From Acanthamoeba castellanii str. Neff (lineage: Eukaryota; Discosea; Longamoebia; Acanthamoebidae): DNA of 21,187 nt. Within the stretch, counting starts at the first letter, position 1, and the number at the start of each line of letters is the position of its first letter. Made by a program: the position numbers and the translations under genes. The notes under the pieces were generated by a model. That model was not told the DNA's origin and did no database searches. It worked only from the letters and a program-made list of their open reading frames with translations. Shown here in pieces: positions 1 to 8,683 of the stretch. The DNA lies in NCBI RefSeq assembly GCF_000313135.1, contig NW_004457386.1, positions 35,821 through 57,007 of the forward strand, in the 5' to 3' direction.

Positions 1-1247
1 GGCGACAAGAGAGAGACCCCAAGGTACAGGCTTGCAGGCTTGCCCCTCATTCGTTCGGGGGGGCGGGGGGTGAATCACGGGCTGATGATAATTGGTCCTG
101 CCAGCTGCACCAGGCGGACGTGGCGCTGGCGGTCCTGCCGACCAAGGAGAGGCAGGTCATTCTGGAGGGCCTTCAACTGACCTCGCTGCCGTGGTCTCTC
201 ATTGAATCGCCCTCCAGTGCGACCACTTCGTCGTCTTCGTCGTCGTCACTGCGCTCGCGGTCCCTCTCCTCGCTCCTCTCGTCGCTCGACCCGAGCTCGT
301 CGGCCACCCTGATCACTTCGCCATCGTCGGAATCGCTGTCGGCCCTGCCATCCCCCGCAACGACATCACCATCGTCGTCGTCCGTGTCTTCCACGCCCAG
401 CAACAACCGAAAGGGGAGCGCGGCGCTGCCGGGGTTCGAGGAGGGACCGATCACCCACCTCTCCCTGAGCTTCAACCGGTTGGCCGGCCTCCAGCTGTCA
501 GGCGCGCTCGGCGGGCTCGAGGAGCTGCGCCTCAGCCACAACCGCCTGGCCAAGCTCGCGCGCCTCGAGGGACTCATCGAGCTCCGGCGGCTGCGATGCC
601 TTGACCTCTCCCATAACCTGCTCGCCGACCTGTCGCTTCTGGCCGCGTGCCTCGCCCAGGGCAAGCTTGCCCGGCTGGAGCGCCTCTTCCTGCACAACAA
701 CCGCATCGCCTTCCTGCCGCTCCACTTCGTCGCCATGTTCGGCGGCGATGCCAGAGGCAAGGACAAGGCCAGCAGGTATTCGGAGTGCGAGCTCGGGTCG
801 ATCTCGCTGGACCACAACCCGCTTCTGCTGCCCACTGCCGACGCCACGGCCACGGAAACTGCACAGGCGACCCTGAACGGCGAGCTGCCCGGCGTTACTA
901 CCCCTCCCACGCTGCGAGCCATGTGCTGGCAGCTGGCCGTCCAGCGAGGCACCGCCAGTAGCACCAGCAGGTGGGCCGGCGACGAGCAGCTCATCCGGCA
1001 ACTACGATCTATACTCGACGAGGGACGCGCAGCGGCGAGGGAGTGCAGCCTGTGCGGGTGCGCCTACATCGGCGCGCCCGTGGCTACGGCTCGTCGCCCG
1101 TGGGCGGGCTCGCTGCTGGGCCAGCCCGCGCGCAACTTCACCGTGGGCGGCGATGCCTGCTCCCTCTCCTGCGCGCGGCTTCTGCAGACGCAGCTCGCCA
1201 GAGCCGCATCGGCTGCGGTTGGGGCAGGCAACGCTGGCGAGATGTGA
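1..1247 (+). CDS. Leucine-rich-repeat protein with C-terminal Cys cluster (5' end outside window)
   Basis: The gene enters from the left. A terminal exon piece (1..23) ends at a GTACAG donor, and the main exon starts after an AG at 104 or 113 (both phase 0) and runs to TGA at 1245-1247. The window holds no ATG start; the frame is already open at the exon border. After about 25 residues comes a Ser/Thr-rich low-complexity stretch (about bases 205-400, TCG/TCC-rich). It is followed by four to five leucine-rich repeats of the LxxLxLSxNxL type (about bases 450-730, for example LRLSHNRLAKL and LERLFLHNNRI). The C-terminus has a Cys cluster, CSLCGC and then CSLSC about 35 residues later, a plausible small zinc site. 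LRR proteins usually bind other proteins; no catalytic domain is visible. The arrangement recalls LRRC58-like proteins, but that comparison is from memory and weak. Confidence 0.7.
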   Translation, partial: RQERDPKVQACRLAPHSFGGAGGESRADDNWSCQLHQADVALAVLPTKERQVILEGLQLTSLPWSLIESPSSATTSSSSSSSLRSRSLSSLLSSLDPSSSATLITSPSSESLSALPSPATTSPSSSSVSSTPSNNRKGSAALPGFEEGPITHLSLSFNRLAGLQLSGALGGLEELRLSHNRLAKLARLEGLIELRRLRCLDLSHNLLADLSLLAACLAQGKLARLERLFLHNNRIAFLPLHFVAMFGGDARGKDKASRYSECELGSISLDHNPLLLPTADATATETAQATLNGELPGVTTPPTLRAMCWQLAVQRGTASSTSRWAGDEQLIRQLRSILDEGRAAARECSLCGCAYIGAPVATARRPWAGSLLGQPARNFTVGGDACSLSCARLLQTQLARAASAAVGAGNAGEM

Positions 1248-1471
1248 GCCATCTCCTTCCCCCCATCCAGCTCCACGCCACCATCACTCACATTCCCAGT
1301 CATTCCTCAACATGCTGCCATCACCCTCATCGTCGCGTATTGCGCACATGTTTCGTTACCTCGGGGCAGGCCCGTGGTGATTACAACTCCGCGAAAGTGT
1401 TAGGCCACAAGAGCCTTGAGCTTGCGGCCCCTTTTCTTCTCGTTTCGCCTCTCATTCAAATCACGCTTGCC

Positions 1472-3707
1472 ATGGAAGCCACACAGGTACCTTTCGTGCA
1501 TACCTTCACTTTGCAGATTGAGGGCGTGTTGAGCATGGCATAGTTAATTCATTACTTAATGCGTTTTAATGAGAGGCGACATGAATGCGGATTAATTTGA
1601 GTTGATCGAATGCGCACCAGGGACGCGAGGGCTACGTTCACTTGGGCGAACGTGCCGAGGGCAAGGCGGCCTTCGACTTCAAGAAGCTCTACCTGCGAAT
1701 CAACACCGAGACCGGCTCGCTTGACTTCCTTAAAGCGCCCAAGAACAAGGCACGGCAGCATTCTCACTTCTTCAGATCTTGCAATGCTATCCACACATCT
1801 GCCATGCGGTGTACTGCGGTCTTGATGAGGGAGTGATTTTTCCGTGATTCTGGCCATTGGAAGCTTATGTGAGATTTGTTGTACACAGGACGTGGCCAAG
1901 CGCATCGAGCTGCCCTCAGTGGAAGAGGTGGCCGCGATGGACCGCGACCCCAAGAAGCTCAAGGCCACCCAGTGGCCCTTCAAGGTCGTCGTTGACAAGA
2001 AGCCCCTCATCGTCATGGCCGAGTCCGAGAAGGGTTCGTTAGTGCACTCCGCCACTTCGCCACGTCGCTGGCACCGCAGGCGCACGCGCGCATCAACGGG
2101 CGCATGCGTCAGTCGCAGCTGTGTCACTCACAACGGCAGCTTGCTGCTCCTTTCTCAACGTTTGTAGAGCTCAACGAGTGGCTGGAGAGCATCAACGCGA
2201 GCAAGAAGCAGGCGACCGAGTTCCTGGACACCATCCTCCCGCGCACCGCCGCCACGCTCAGCAACACACAGAAGGTCCAGCTCGTGAACTTCCGTGAGAA
2301 GCTCTTCTCGACCGGTCTCACCGACGAGGAGAAGGAGGTATGACCATCCACCATCTTCGTCGCCTCCAATCGCCATCTCGCCGTTTCCGCTCCCTGTGGC
2401 ACTGTCGCGTCGTGTCTCCGTGTGTTGTGTGCTAATCGGCGAGCGTGCGTTCAGTGGTGCAATGACGCTTGCCTGGCGCGTTACCTGAGGGCGAGGGTGG
2501 ACAAGTTCGGATGGAACCTCGAGAAGAGCTTGGCCATGATCCAGGACACCCTGAAGTGGAGAAGGGAGTTCAAGCCCGAGACCATCAAGGAGGAGGTACG
2601 GCTCTCAACTGCAGCCCCAACCCAGACCTGTCTTTTCACGAAGTCTTCTTTTATGCGTCGATCACACAGGACGTCAAGGATCTGATCGAAATGGGCATGC
2701 TCTACAACAACGGCAAGGACAAGCAGGGCAGACCCATCGTCATGGTCAAGTTCAAGTACGCCGCCTCGCACCTCCCCTTCTCGCCAGGTCGTGAACATGT
2801 TGTGTACGCGAGTGCAATGTCGTGACCGGTCTCCACCCTGTGCGCGCAGCCAACCGATGACGGACTTCGTTCTGTACACGCGCTACGTCGTGTTCGTGAT
2901 GGAGAAGGCCATCGCCTCCATGAACCCTGAAGGTGCGCGACCTCCCCCCCTCCGAGTTTGATCGCTTCGTGTGCGGCCCGACTGACCTCTTTTCTTTCTT
3001 TTCTTTTCCTTTTTTGCAGAGACTGAGCAGATGCTGTGGATCCTCGATCTCAAGGGCTCCAACAGGAAGTGCTTCCCTCCTAAGGCAGTGTGCAAGGAGG
3101 CCCTCAACATCTTCTACACACATTACCCCGAGAGGTGCCTTGACTCTTCTGCGCTCGTTCTGGTTGTGTTGCACTGGTCCACCACCACCAGGGAACTGAC
3201 GAGCCTTTTGCTGCGTGTGGGGCCAGGCTGCACAAGCTGTTCATCGTGGATGCCCCCAAGGTGTTCTCCGTGTTCTGGGCCATGCTCGGCGCCTTCCTCG
3301 AATCCGACACGAAAGCCAAGATCAACTTCCTCTCCGGTAACGCATGCCCATCTCTCCCCTTTCTCTTTCTCTTCGGAGGTGCTGACAATCGTCGGACCTC
3401 TTTTGGTCGATCCGTATGTGGCCACAGGTGCGATTGGCGCTGGCCAGAAGAAGACCGACGCACTTCTGGAGCTCGTCGATGTCAACGTGCTCGAGTCAGA
3501 CTACGGCGGCAACAACCCCTCCAAGGACAGGGGTGTGATCAAGGTGAGGGTCCCCTCCTTCTCCTCTGTTCCTTCCTCTCCACTTGCCCAACCCTCTCCC
3601 CACACTGATGATTTCCAACCCCCCCAAAAAAACCACAACAGGAGGACGAGGAGGAGCCCGAGGAGTCCGAGCTGGAGGCCAAGGAGGAACAGGAGGGCAG
3701 CGCTTGA
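1472..3707 (+). CDS. PH domain plus Sec14/CRAL-TRIO lipid-binding protein, 11 exons
   Basis: Exons: 1472..1486, 1621..1749, 1889..2033, 2168..2337, 2455..2595, 2670..2755, 2850..2932, 3020..3134, 3227..3336, 3428..3543, 3642..3707 (391 aa, all phases close). Residues ~6-107 read as a PH domain: REGYVHLGER strand, FDFKKLYLRI, GSLDFLKAPK, and a final helix ELNEWLESINASK. Residues ~130-200 match CRAL-TRIO-N (ACLARYLRAR, DTLKWRREFKPE). Residues ~200-345 match the CRAL-TRIO lipid pocket (LWILDLKGSN, HYPERLHKLFIVDAPKVF, KINFLSG). The tail is acidic (EDEEEPEESELEAKEE). Sec14 proteins exchange phosphatidylinositol or other lipids between membranes; the PH domain probably targets a membrane. The start is the first ATG, 15 nt before the first donor. 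Intron 2 appears to use a GC donor (AAG|GCACGG at 1750). A weak GT donor after 1818 would instead add 23 residues. Confidence 0.88.
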
Positions 3708-3756
3708 ATTCTTTGTGTCTTCTCGTCATCGCCCTTCCTGAATACAAAGCGGTTCA

Positions 3757-4182
3757 CTACTCCTCTCCTCGCTGCTCGCGCAGGTTGATCTCGGCCTCCG
3801 CGATGGCGGCCTTGAGGCTGTCCGAGTCAAAGCCCACGACCGTGCCGCAGTCGACGCACACCTTGACCTCCATCCCGTCGGCGAAGGTGAAGCCCGGGAA
3901 GTGGGGCATGTAGCAGCCCTGCTCCGCCTCGCCGTTGGGCAGGGTGTAGGAGTTGCCGTCGCACGACCGCGCGCACATAGTCAGCATCTGACGGCCGCCA
4001 CACTTGGCGCACGGCGGCACGGCCTCGGCCTTCTGTCGCTTGCGCCGGGTGTCGCGCTGCTTGGCCTCCTCGGCCTCGCGCTTCTCCGCGGTCATGGGTC
4101 CGCGGCGGCAGGCGTTGCACAGGCCGTCATCGCCTGCCCAGTTGTCGCACTCCTCCTTAGAGCACTTGTTTGCCTTTTCCAT
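3757..4182 (-). CDS. Small Cys-rich, probably zinc-binding protein, intronless
   Basis: A single open frame of 141 aa from ATG (4180-4182) to its stop at 3757. I do not recognise the family. The N-terminus has C-x4-C-x9-C-x2-C (CSKEEC...GLCNAC, residues ~7-25), spaced like a small zinc finger of the A20 or WRKY-associated kind. A charged helix follows (EKREAEEAKQRDTRRKRQK), then CAKCGG, CARSC and CVDCG motifs that could form a second zinc site, and a short C-terminal helix (LKAAIAEAEINLREQ). No signal peptide or membrane segment is visible. Its 3' end lies 49 bp from that of the Sec14 gene, and it diverges from DPH3. An uninterrupted frame with strong GC codon bias and regular Cys spacing supports a real gene; its function is unknown. 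Confidence 0.75.
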   Translation of the reverse strand: MEKANKCSKEECDNWAGDDGLCNACRRGPMTAEKREAEEAKQRDTRRKRQKAEAVPPCAKCGGRQMLTMCARSCDGNSYTLPNGEAEQGCYMPHFPGFTFADGMEVKVCVDCGTVVGFDSDSLKAAIAEAEINLREQRGEE

Positions 4183-4432
4183 GTTTTCGAATCTGGGGGT
4201 AAAGTGAGACGGCGGAGGGCCACCTCCGGCTTTTCAAGGCCCACAATCGGCTTGTCGGGGCAAGACGCAAGCACCCGAAGGAGAAAGAAATTTGCCAGGT
4301 AACATTTTGCACTTTTCGAAATGTTTTGGAAACGAGCAAGTTGAGTGAAACTATTTGGTTAAAATTCTGGGTTCCGCCCTCATCGCATCATCAATCAGCT
4401 CGATTGCATCTTATCTGAAGAACAGCTTTGAG
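4183..4432. promoter_or_regulatory. Shared divergent promoter region (Cys-rich gene / DPH3)
   Basis: This 250-bp gap separates two divergently transcribed genes and must hold both 5' UTRs and promoters. It is less GC-rich than the flanking coding sequence, with runs such as AAAGAAATTTGCC and GTTTTGGAAACG. I see no clear TATA box or repeated operator. The frame upstream of the DPH3 ATG stays open to a TTG at 4355, but no in-frame ATG precedes 4433. Confidence 0.4.
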
Positions 4433-4780
4433 ATGAACGCGGAGGAGGCTGCAGCGGCGATTGCGTCCAACACGGAGGGGGTCTACGATGAGGTGGAAAT
4501 CGAGGACATGGAATTTGATGAGGAGAAGAAGATCTACACTTATCCTTGCCCCTGTGGCGACAAGTTCGTCATCTCCGAGGTACGTCCGGGCCACTCTCCA
4601 CTCTGCACTGCAACTGATAATTAACGGCAAGCGATTTAGGAGGAGCTGATGAATGGAGAAGAGATTGCGCGATGCCCGAGCTGCTCGCTGTACATCCGAG
4701 TAATTTACGAAGTGGAAGAGGAAGAGGAGGAGGACAAGGACTCGAGCCTAGGCTCCGCGACGACCATTGCCGTCAACTAA
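4433..4780 (+). CDS. DPH3: Diphthamide biosynthesis protein 3 (DPH3/Kti11), CSL zinc finger
   Basis: Two exons, 4433..4579 and 4640..4780, joined in phase 0 (GAG|GTACGT ... TTTAG|GAG), give 95 aa. The protein carries the full CSL zinc-finger signature: [12 protein letters not shown], then [15 protein letters not shown], and [12 protein letters not shown]. The four Cys (C-x-C and C-x2-C) bind one Fe or Zn. DPH3/Kti11 supplies electrons to the radical enzyme Dph1-Dph2 in the first step of diphthamide synthesis on elongation factor 2, and also works with Elongator in tRNA wobble-uridine modification. The ~16-residue N-terminal extension before the conserved core and the acidic, Ser/Thr-rich tail are ordinary variations. 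The start is the only in-frame ATG. Identification is secure. Confidence 0.94.
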
Positions 4781-4967
4781 ATCTTCGAGAGATGAGATGG
4801 AGAAACACAATTTTTGAAAAGAGGCCGCGTAAACGAAACGCAATCGCAACGCGACAAGCGGCAGTGTACAGCACGCAAGGATGGATGGATGGATCATCAC
4901 ATAAAAATACATTAAATAAGTCCGCTTGCAGTGCGCGCAAGCGACCTCGCCACTGGAGAGCGATCGA

Positions 4968-7900
4968 TCACTCGATCGTGGGCGAGGCCGCGCGAGGGGT
5001 GACCGATCGGCGCGCGCGGATGGTGGAGGGCGAGTAGTGCGAGAAGGAGGCCGTCGAGGAGAGCGGCGACGATGACGTCGTAGCGGGCGCCGGGACCGAC
5101 GACGACGACGAGGCAAGTGAAGAGTAGACCGACGAGACAGGCATCGAGGGCGACGAAGGCGGCGATGGCGCCGCGCCGTGGTGGTGGTGGGCGCCCGCCG
5201 CGATGGGCGACGAGCGGGGCGAAGGGGTGAAGGTGGCGACGGCAGGCGTGGAGGGAGAGGGGACGGAGGCGGTCGACGGGTCGGTGGTGAGGAGGTTCTG
5301 TACAAAGGTGGCCTCGTAGACGCTGTTGGAGAAGAGGAGGGAGGAGTCGGGGCAGCAGAGGAAGAGCGGGGCGAAGACCATGGCCAGGTTGTCCACGTCC
5401 ATCTTCGTGACCGCGCTGTACTCGGGCCGGCCCAGGTCGCGCAGGAAGTCGAGCACGTAGACCATCACCCGCTGGTTGAGCATCGGCACCCCCACCAGCG
5501 CCTCCCAGCACCGCTCCGGCTGCCTGTACCCGTCCACTTTCACTGTTGCCGTGCCGTGTCGCGGTGAGTTGTGTGCGGTGGCGTGTGTGCGTGCGTGTGT
5601 GCGGTGGTGCGTGTGTGAACCTATTTCGATGGCGGAGTAGTAGATGTCGGCGGGGATGAGGGGCTCGGCGAGGTCGCGGATCCAGCGCTTGAGGATGGTG
5701 GTCAGGATGTGCACATCGTCCACACCGAGCAGCACGTCGTAGTCGCCCTCGTTGAGCTGCGCCACGAGCTCGATGACGCGGTCGTTGTTGCCGGAGATGC
5801 GGAACACGCCCACGGTCTGGTGGCCGCGGTTGTTGATGATGGCGCGCCGCAGCTCGACCAGTATCCGGGGCACCTGCAGCGTGGGGTCGCTCTCCTGCTG
5901 GAGGGCCATGACCTCCTCGAGCGTGGACTTGAAGATGCGCCGCCTGAGCTGGTTGTTGGCGCCCTCGTAGGCCTTCTCCTCAGCCTGCGCCATCTTGATG
6001 CCGTTGAGAATCGCCATGCCGCTCTTTCGCAGACTGAACGGACGCCGCGGCTCCTTTCGCTTCTCCTTCTTCTTTCCGTCTTTCTCTGTCATGGCCCGCA
6101 CACGCACACGACACACGACACACGACACACGACACACGACACACGACACACACGGGCGACACGCAATGAGTGTTTATGTCCGAGGAATCGCTCGGACATA
6201 AAAAATAAAACGAAGACGGGAGAGTGGGAGCGTAGCGTACCCTTCTTTTTCTTTTCTTTCTTTTCCTTTTTGCTGGCCTTGGAGGAGGGCGAGCCTTCGG
6301 GGGGCACGGGCGACGAGGCGTAGTTGACGCTCCGCGTTCGCTTGTCTCGCGAGTCGCCCACCTCGAGCGCGTAGAGCTCGAGCTTGCCCTCGAACTCCTT
6401 GTTCTTGGCGAGCGACACGATGACGCCCAGCTGGACCAGCATGGAGCACACCATGACGGCGTCCATCGGCGTCGTCGCCAGCGACTCCTCGAGCAGCCAC
6501 TCGATCAGCCGCGCGCCGGTGAAGTAGTACTCGTACACCTTCAGGCCCGCACACGCACGCACACTCAAGTTAGCAGCGATCGGAGAAAGCAAAAGCGAAA
6601 GCGAAAAAGAATGAAGGTTTGGGGGGATTGGGACGTACCACCCCGCCGACTTTCTTGGCCTTTTGCTTTTCGATGGGCATCTGCGAGACCTTGGGCAGGA
6701 TCTCGGTGATGGCCATCTTCTTCACGGTCTTGATCGGCGCTGACGCATCGACGAGCAGCACCTTCTTGACGAGGCCCCCCTCTCCCGGCGCTTCGTCATC
6801 GCGGTCATCTGGTCGATCAAAGAAAATAAAAATGAAATTAAATAAAAATAAAAATGGGCCACAAAATGGTGGAGCGGAGCGTACGGTGGTCGATGTGTTC
6901 GTGGGATCGTGAGCTGATGGTGGGGATGGCCGATCGTCCCGATGTTGACCCTCCGCTCCGTCGCCTCCGATCGAGCATCGCCTTCGTCAACACCGACCTT
7001 GTGTGCGTGTGCGTGTGCGGTGATGCGTGTGTCGTGTGTCGTGTGCAACCCCCATTGTCGTCAGTCCCTGCCGTGTGCGTGTTGTGCGTGTTGTGCGTGT
7101 GCGGTGGTTTTTTGTAGCGCGGGCGGTACCCATCGCTGGCGCTCATCTGGTCTTCGAGGTCGGACACGCTCTTCTTGAGGAACGCGTTGGAGTGGTTCGA
7201 TCGGCCGGGCGAGCGCTGGACCTCGGCCAGCTTCCGCCGCATCTCCCCCGAGTCCCGCTTGAACTTGCGCACCACGCCGCCGCCGCCGCCGGCCACCAGC
7301 GACGACGAGTCCTCGGCCATCGGATGCGGCGACGAGTGGAGCGGCGACGACGGTGACGAGCGCGGGCTCCCGCCCGGCGACTCGCCCTCGGGCGTCGGCC
7401 CCCACGACAGCCGGGCTTGCCTGCCGGGCCTGGGCACCTCCTCGAGGTCGAGCGGATTGAGTAGGTCGTGCCGGGCGGGCGGCGGGGTGGAACTCCCGGC
7501 GCCGGCGTCGTCGACGACGAGGGATTCGGCGGAGGAGTTCAGGCTGGCCGACGAGGTTCGGCTGATCGAGGCCGACGACGGGCCGCCGCTGCCGCCGCCG
7601 CTGGTGCTGATGTTGGTGGTGTTGACGTTGTTGCCGGCCTTGATGCGGTTGAGAATCTTGAGTCGAGGCCCTCGAGGAATCTCCATTTCTTTGAGCTCGT
7701 TCTCGTCCAACAGCATGATGCTCTCCACGTCGAATTCCTGTGTGTGCGCGTGCGTTGTGAAGCCACGAGAACCACAAAAACGACGAAAGCGTTAGTGTGC
7801 ACAATGCACTCAGAAAAGAACGAAAGCGACCACAGTAAAAAGAACGAAAGCGACAGTGGATGACACCGATGAGAGTGCGGCACATGTACCTCCTTGGCAA

Positions 7901-8371
7901 AGACGGCCGCGTATTGCGGAAGGCCGATGCTGGCAAAGAACTCCTCCAGTTCTGTTCCAGCTCCGCCGCCTCCGCCTCCTGCTCCCGTTGTTGTTGTCGG
8001 GCCTTCTCCCGCGCTCTTCCCACCCGCTGCAGCCTTTTCCGGACCCTCCTTCTGCCCGGCCTGGCATCATGACACATCAGGATGAACAAATCAGCGTTTT
8101 GCCACCCCCTCGCTCTCCCCATGGATCGATGGAAATCGATTGAATCGCAAATGCAGATTTACGGGGGGGAGGATACGAGTTGGGCTTGGAGATCGGCTAT
8201 GAGTTGCTGCTGCTTCTTGATCTCCTGTCGGGCTTCGTCGATGTCGCCGGCCGCGGGCTCGGCCGAACCCGACGAGAGGGAATCGTCGGTGACCGACGAC
8301 GACGAGGATTGGAGGTCGACATCATCTTCTTCAATTCCATGTCGCTCAAGACCGTCCCTTGAGCTTTGCAT
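4968..8371 (-). CDS. SAM-DEP-RhoGAP protein, 8 exons
   Basis: Exons in transcript order: 8177..8371, 7890..8060, 7130..7737, 6885..6997, 6639..6808, 6241..6538, 5621..6085, 4968..5542 (864 aa; all phases agree). The 113-nt exon 4 is required because its neighbours are phase 2 and phase 1. The domains are: an N-terminal short coiled coil (EARQEIKKQQQLIADLQAQL); SAM at ~102-157 (ELEEFFASIGLPQYAAVF, LLDENELKEMEI); a long Ser/Pro/Gly-rich linker; DEP at ~420-480 (YEYYFTGARLIEWLLEES, MLVQLGVI); a Lys-rich patch; RhoGAP at ~590-760 with the arginine finger in GVFRISG (R614) and NLAMVFAPLF; and a Ser/Pro-rich tail. RhoGAPs speed GTP hydrolysis by Rho/Rac/Cdc42; SAM and DEP probably mediate oligomerisation and membrane or receptor targeting. 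Exon 2 could start at 8060 or 8051 (both phase 0). Confidence 0.88.
6101..6154. repeat. ACACACG heptamer tandem repeat in RhoGAP intron
   Basis: Five perfect ACACACG units lie at 6111-6145, with degenerate flanking units, inside the intron 6086..6240. The same CA/CG-rich sequence type recurs in other introns of this gene (5543..5620, 6998..7129 and the 3' end of 7738..7889). It is non-coding: reading through it adds only a CVVCRVS-type low-complexity peptide. Confidence 0.9.
7814..7854. repeat. 17-nt direct repeat in RhoGAP intron 2
   Basis: AAAAGAACGAAAGCGAC occurs at 7814-7830 and again at 7838-7854, 24 nt start to start, within intron 7738..7889. A degenerate third copy (AAAAACGACGAAAGCG) lies near 7776-7791. 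On the coding strand these are pyrimidine-rich GTCGCTTTCGTTCTTTT elements. Confidence 0.85.
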
Positions 8372-8683
8372 TCCGCTGAGAAATGCTACACCAGAACTCT
8401 GATGGAGTTGAAGGGGCCGGCCACGCAGAAGGGGCTTCTTCGCGTGCTTCCTCTTTATGTGCCCGAGTATTATAATCTGAAGAACACAACGAAGCACACC
8501 CCGGAGAAGTCGAACAAAAGAAGCCCAGTAAAAGCGCGAAATTAATTGATATATAATTCAAACATTTGAATTATGGGGCTCCCACCTCGCTACACGGAAA
8601 GATAAAAAGAAATGAAAACATTTTACTCATATATGTATGTATTTATAAAGGTAAAGAGAATAACATATGTTGGACAAGGAAAC
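8372..8683. other. Intergenic region, AT-rich, between RhoGAP gene start and Mpv17 gene stop
   Basis: This 312-bp gap holds the RhoGAP promoter and 5' UTR and the 3' UTR of the upstream Mpv17-family gene (both on the - strand). The half next to the RhoGAP start (8372-8520) is GC-balanced and may be 5' UTR. The half at 8540-8670 is strongly AT-rich (ATATATGTATGTATTTATAA) and contains a 22-bp palindrome. I found no exon or RNA gene. Confidence 0.6.
8553..8574. repeat. Perfect inverted repeat, 10-bp arms, 2-nt spacer
   Basis: ATAATTCAAA and TTTGAATTAT flank the dinucleotide CA, in the AT-rich part of the gap between the RhoGAP and Mpv17-family genes. It could be a protein-binding site upstream of the RhoGAP gene, or a 3'-end hairpin of the Mpv17-family transcript. 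The near-zero loop favours DNA binding over RNA folding. Confidence 0.8.

Noticed and set aside
173..994. 273-aa open frame antisense to the LRR gene
   Set aside because: A Ser/Arg/Asp-rich shadow of the GC-rich sense frame; the sense strand has clear LRRs and splice signals.
4672..5567. Several + strand open frames (Arg/Gly-rich) opposite the RhoGAP tail
   Set aside because: Composition-driven shadows of the Ser/Pro-rich C-terminal tail; the RhoGAP frame is continuous and conserved.
6111..6145. Heptamer array considered as a CRISPR or telomere-like array
   Set aside because: Units are contiguous without spacers, only 35 bp of perfect repeat, in a protein-gene intron; it does not match a TTAGGG-type telomere.
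5980..6162. MSCVVCRVSCVVCRV... peptide as a Cys-rich protein or N-terminal start of the RhoGAP
   Set aside because: It is the translation of the intronic CACACGA repeat; a phase-1 intron joins DEP and RhoGAP cleanly around it.
6838..7129. Direct join of the 7130..7737 exon to the 6639..6808 exon, skipping 6885..6997
   Set aside because: The phases do not match (2 versus 1). Only inclusion of the 113-nt exon restores the frame.
7175..7795. 206-aa + strand open frame opposite the SAM/linker exon
   Set aside because: The complementary frame holds the SAM domain with matched splice phases; the + frame is low-complexity Ser/Pro/Leu with no domain.
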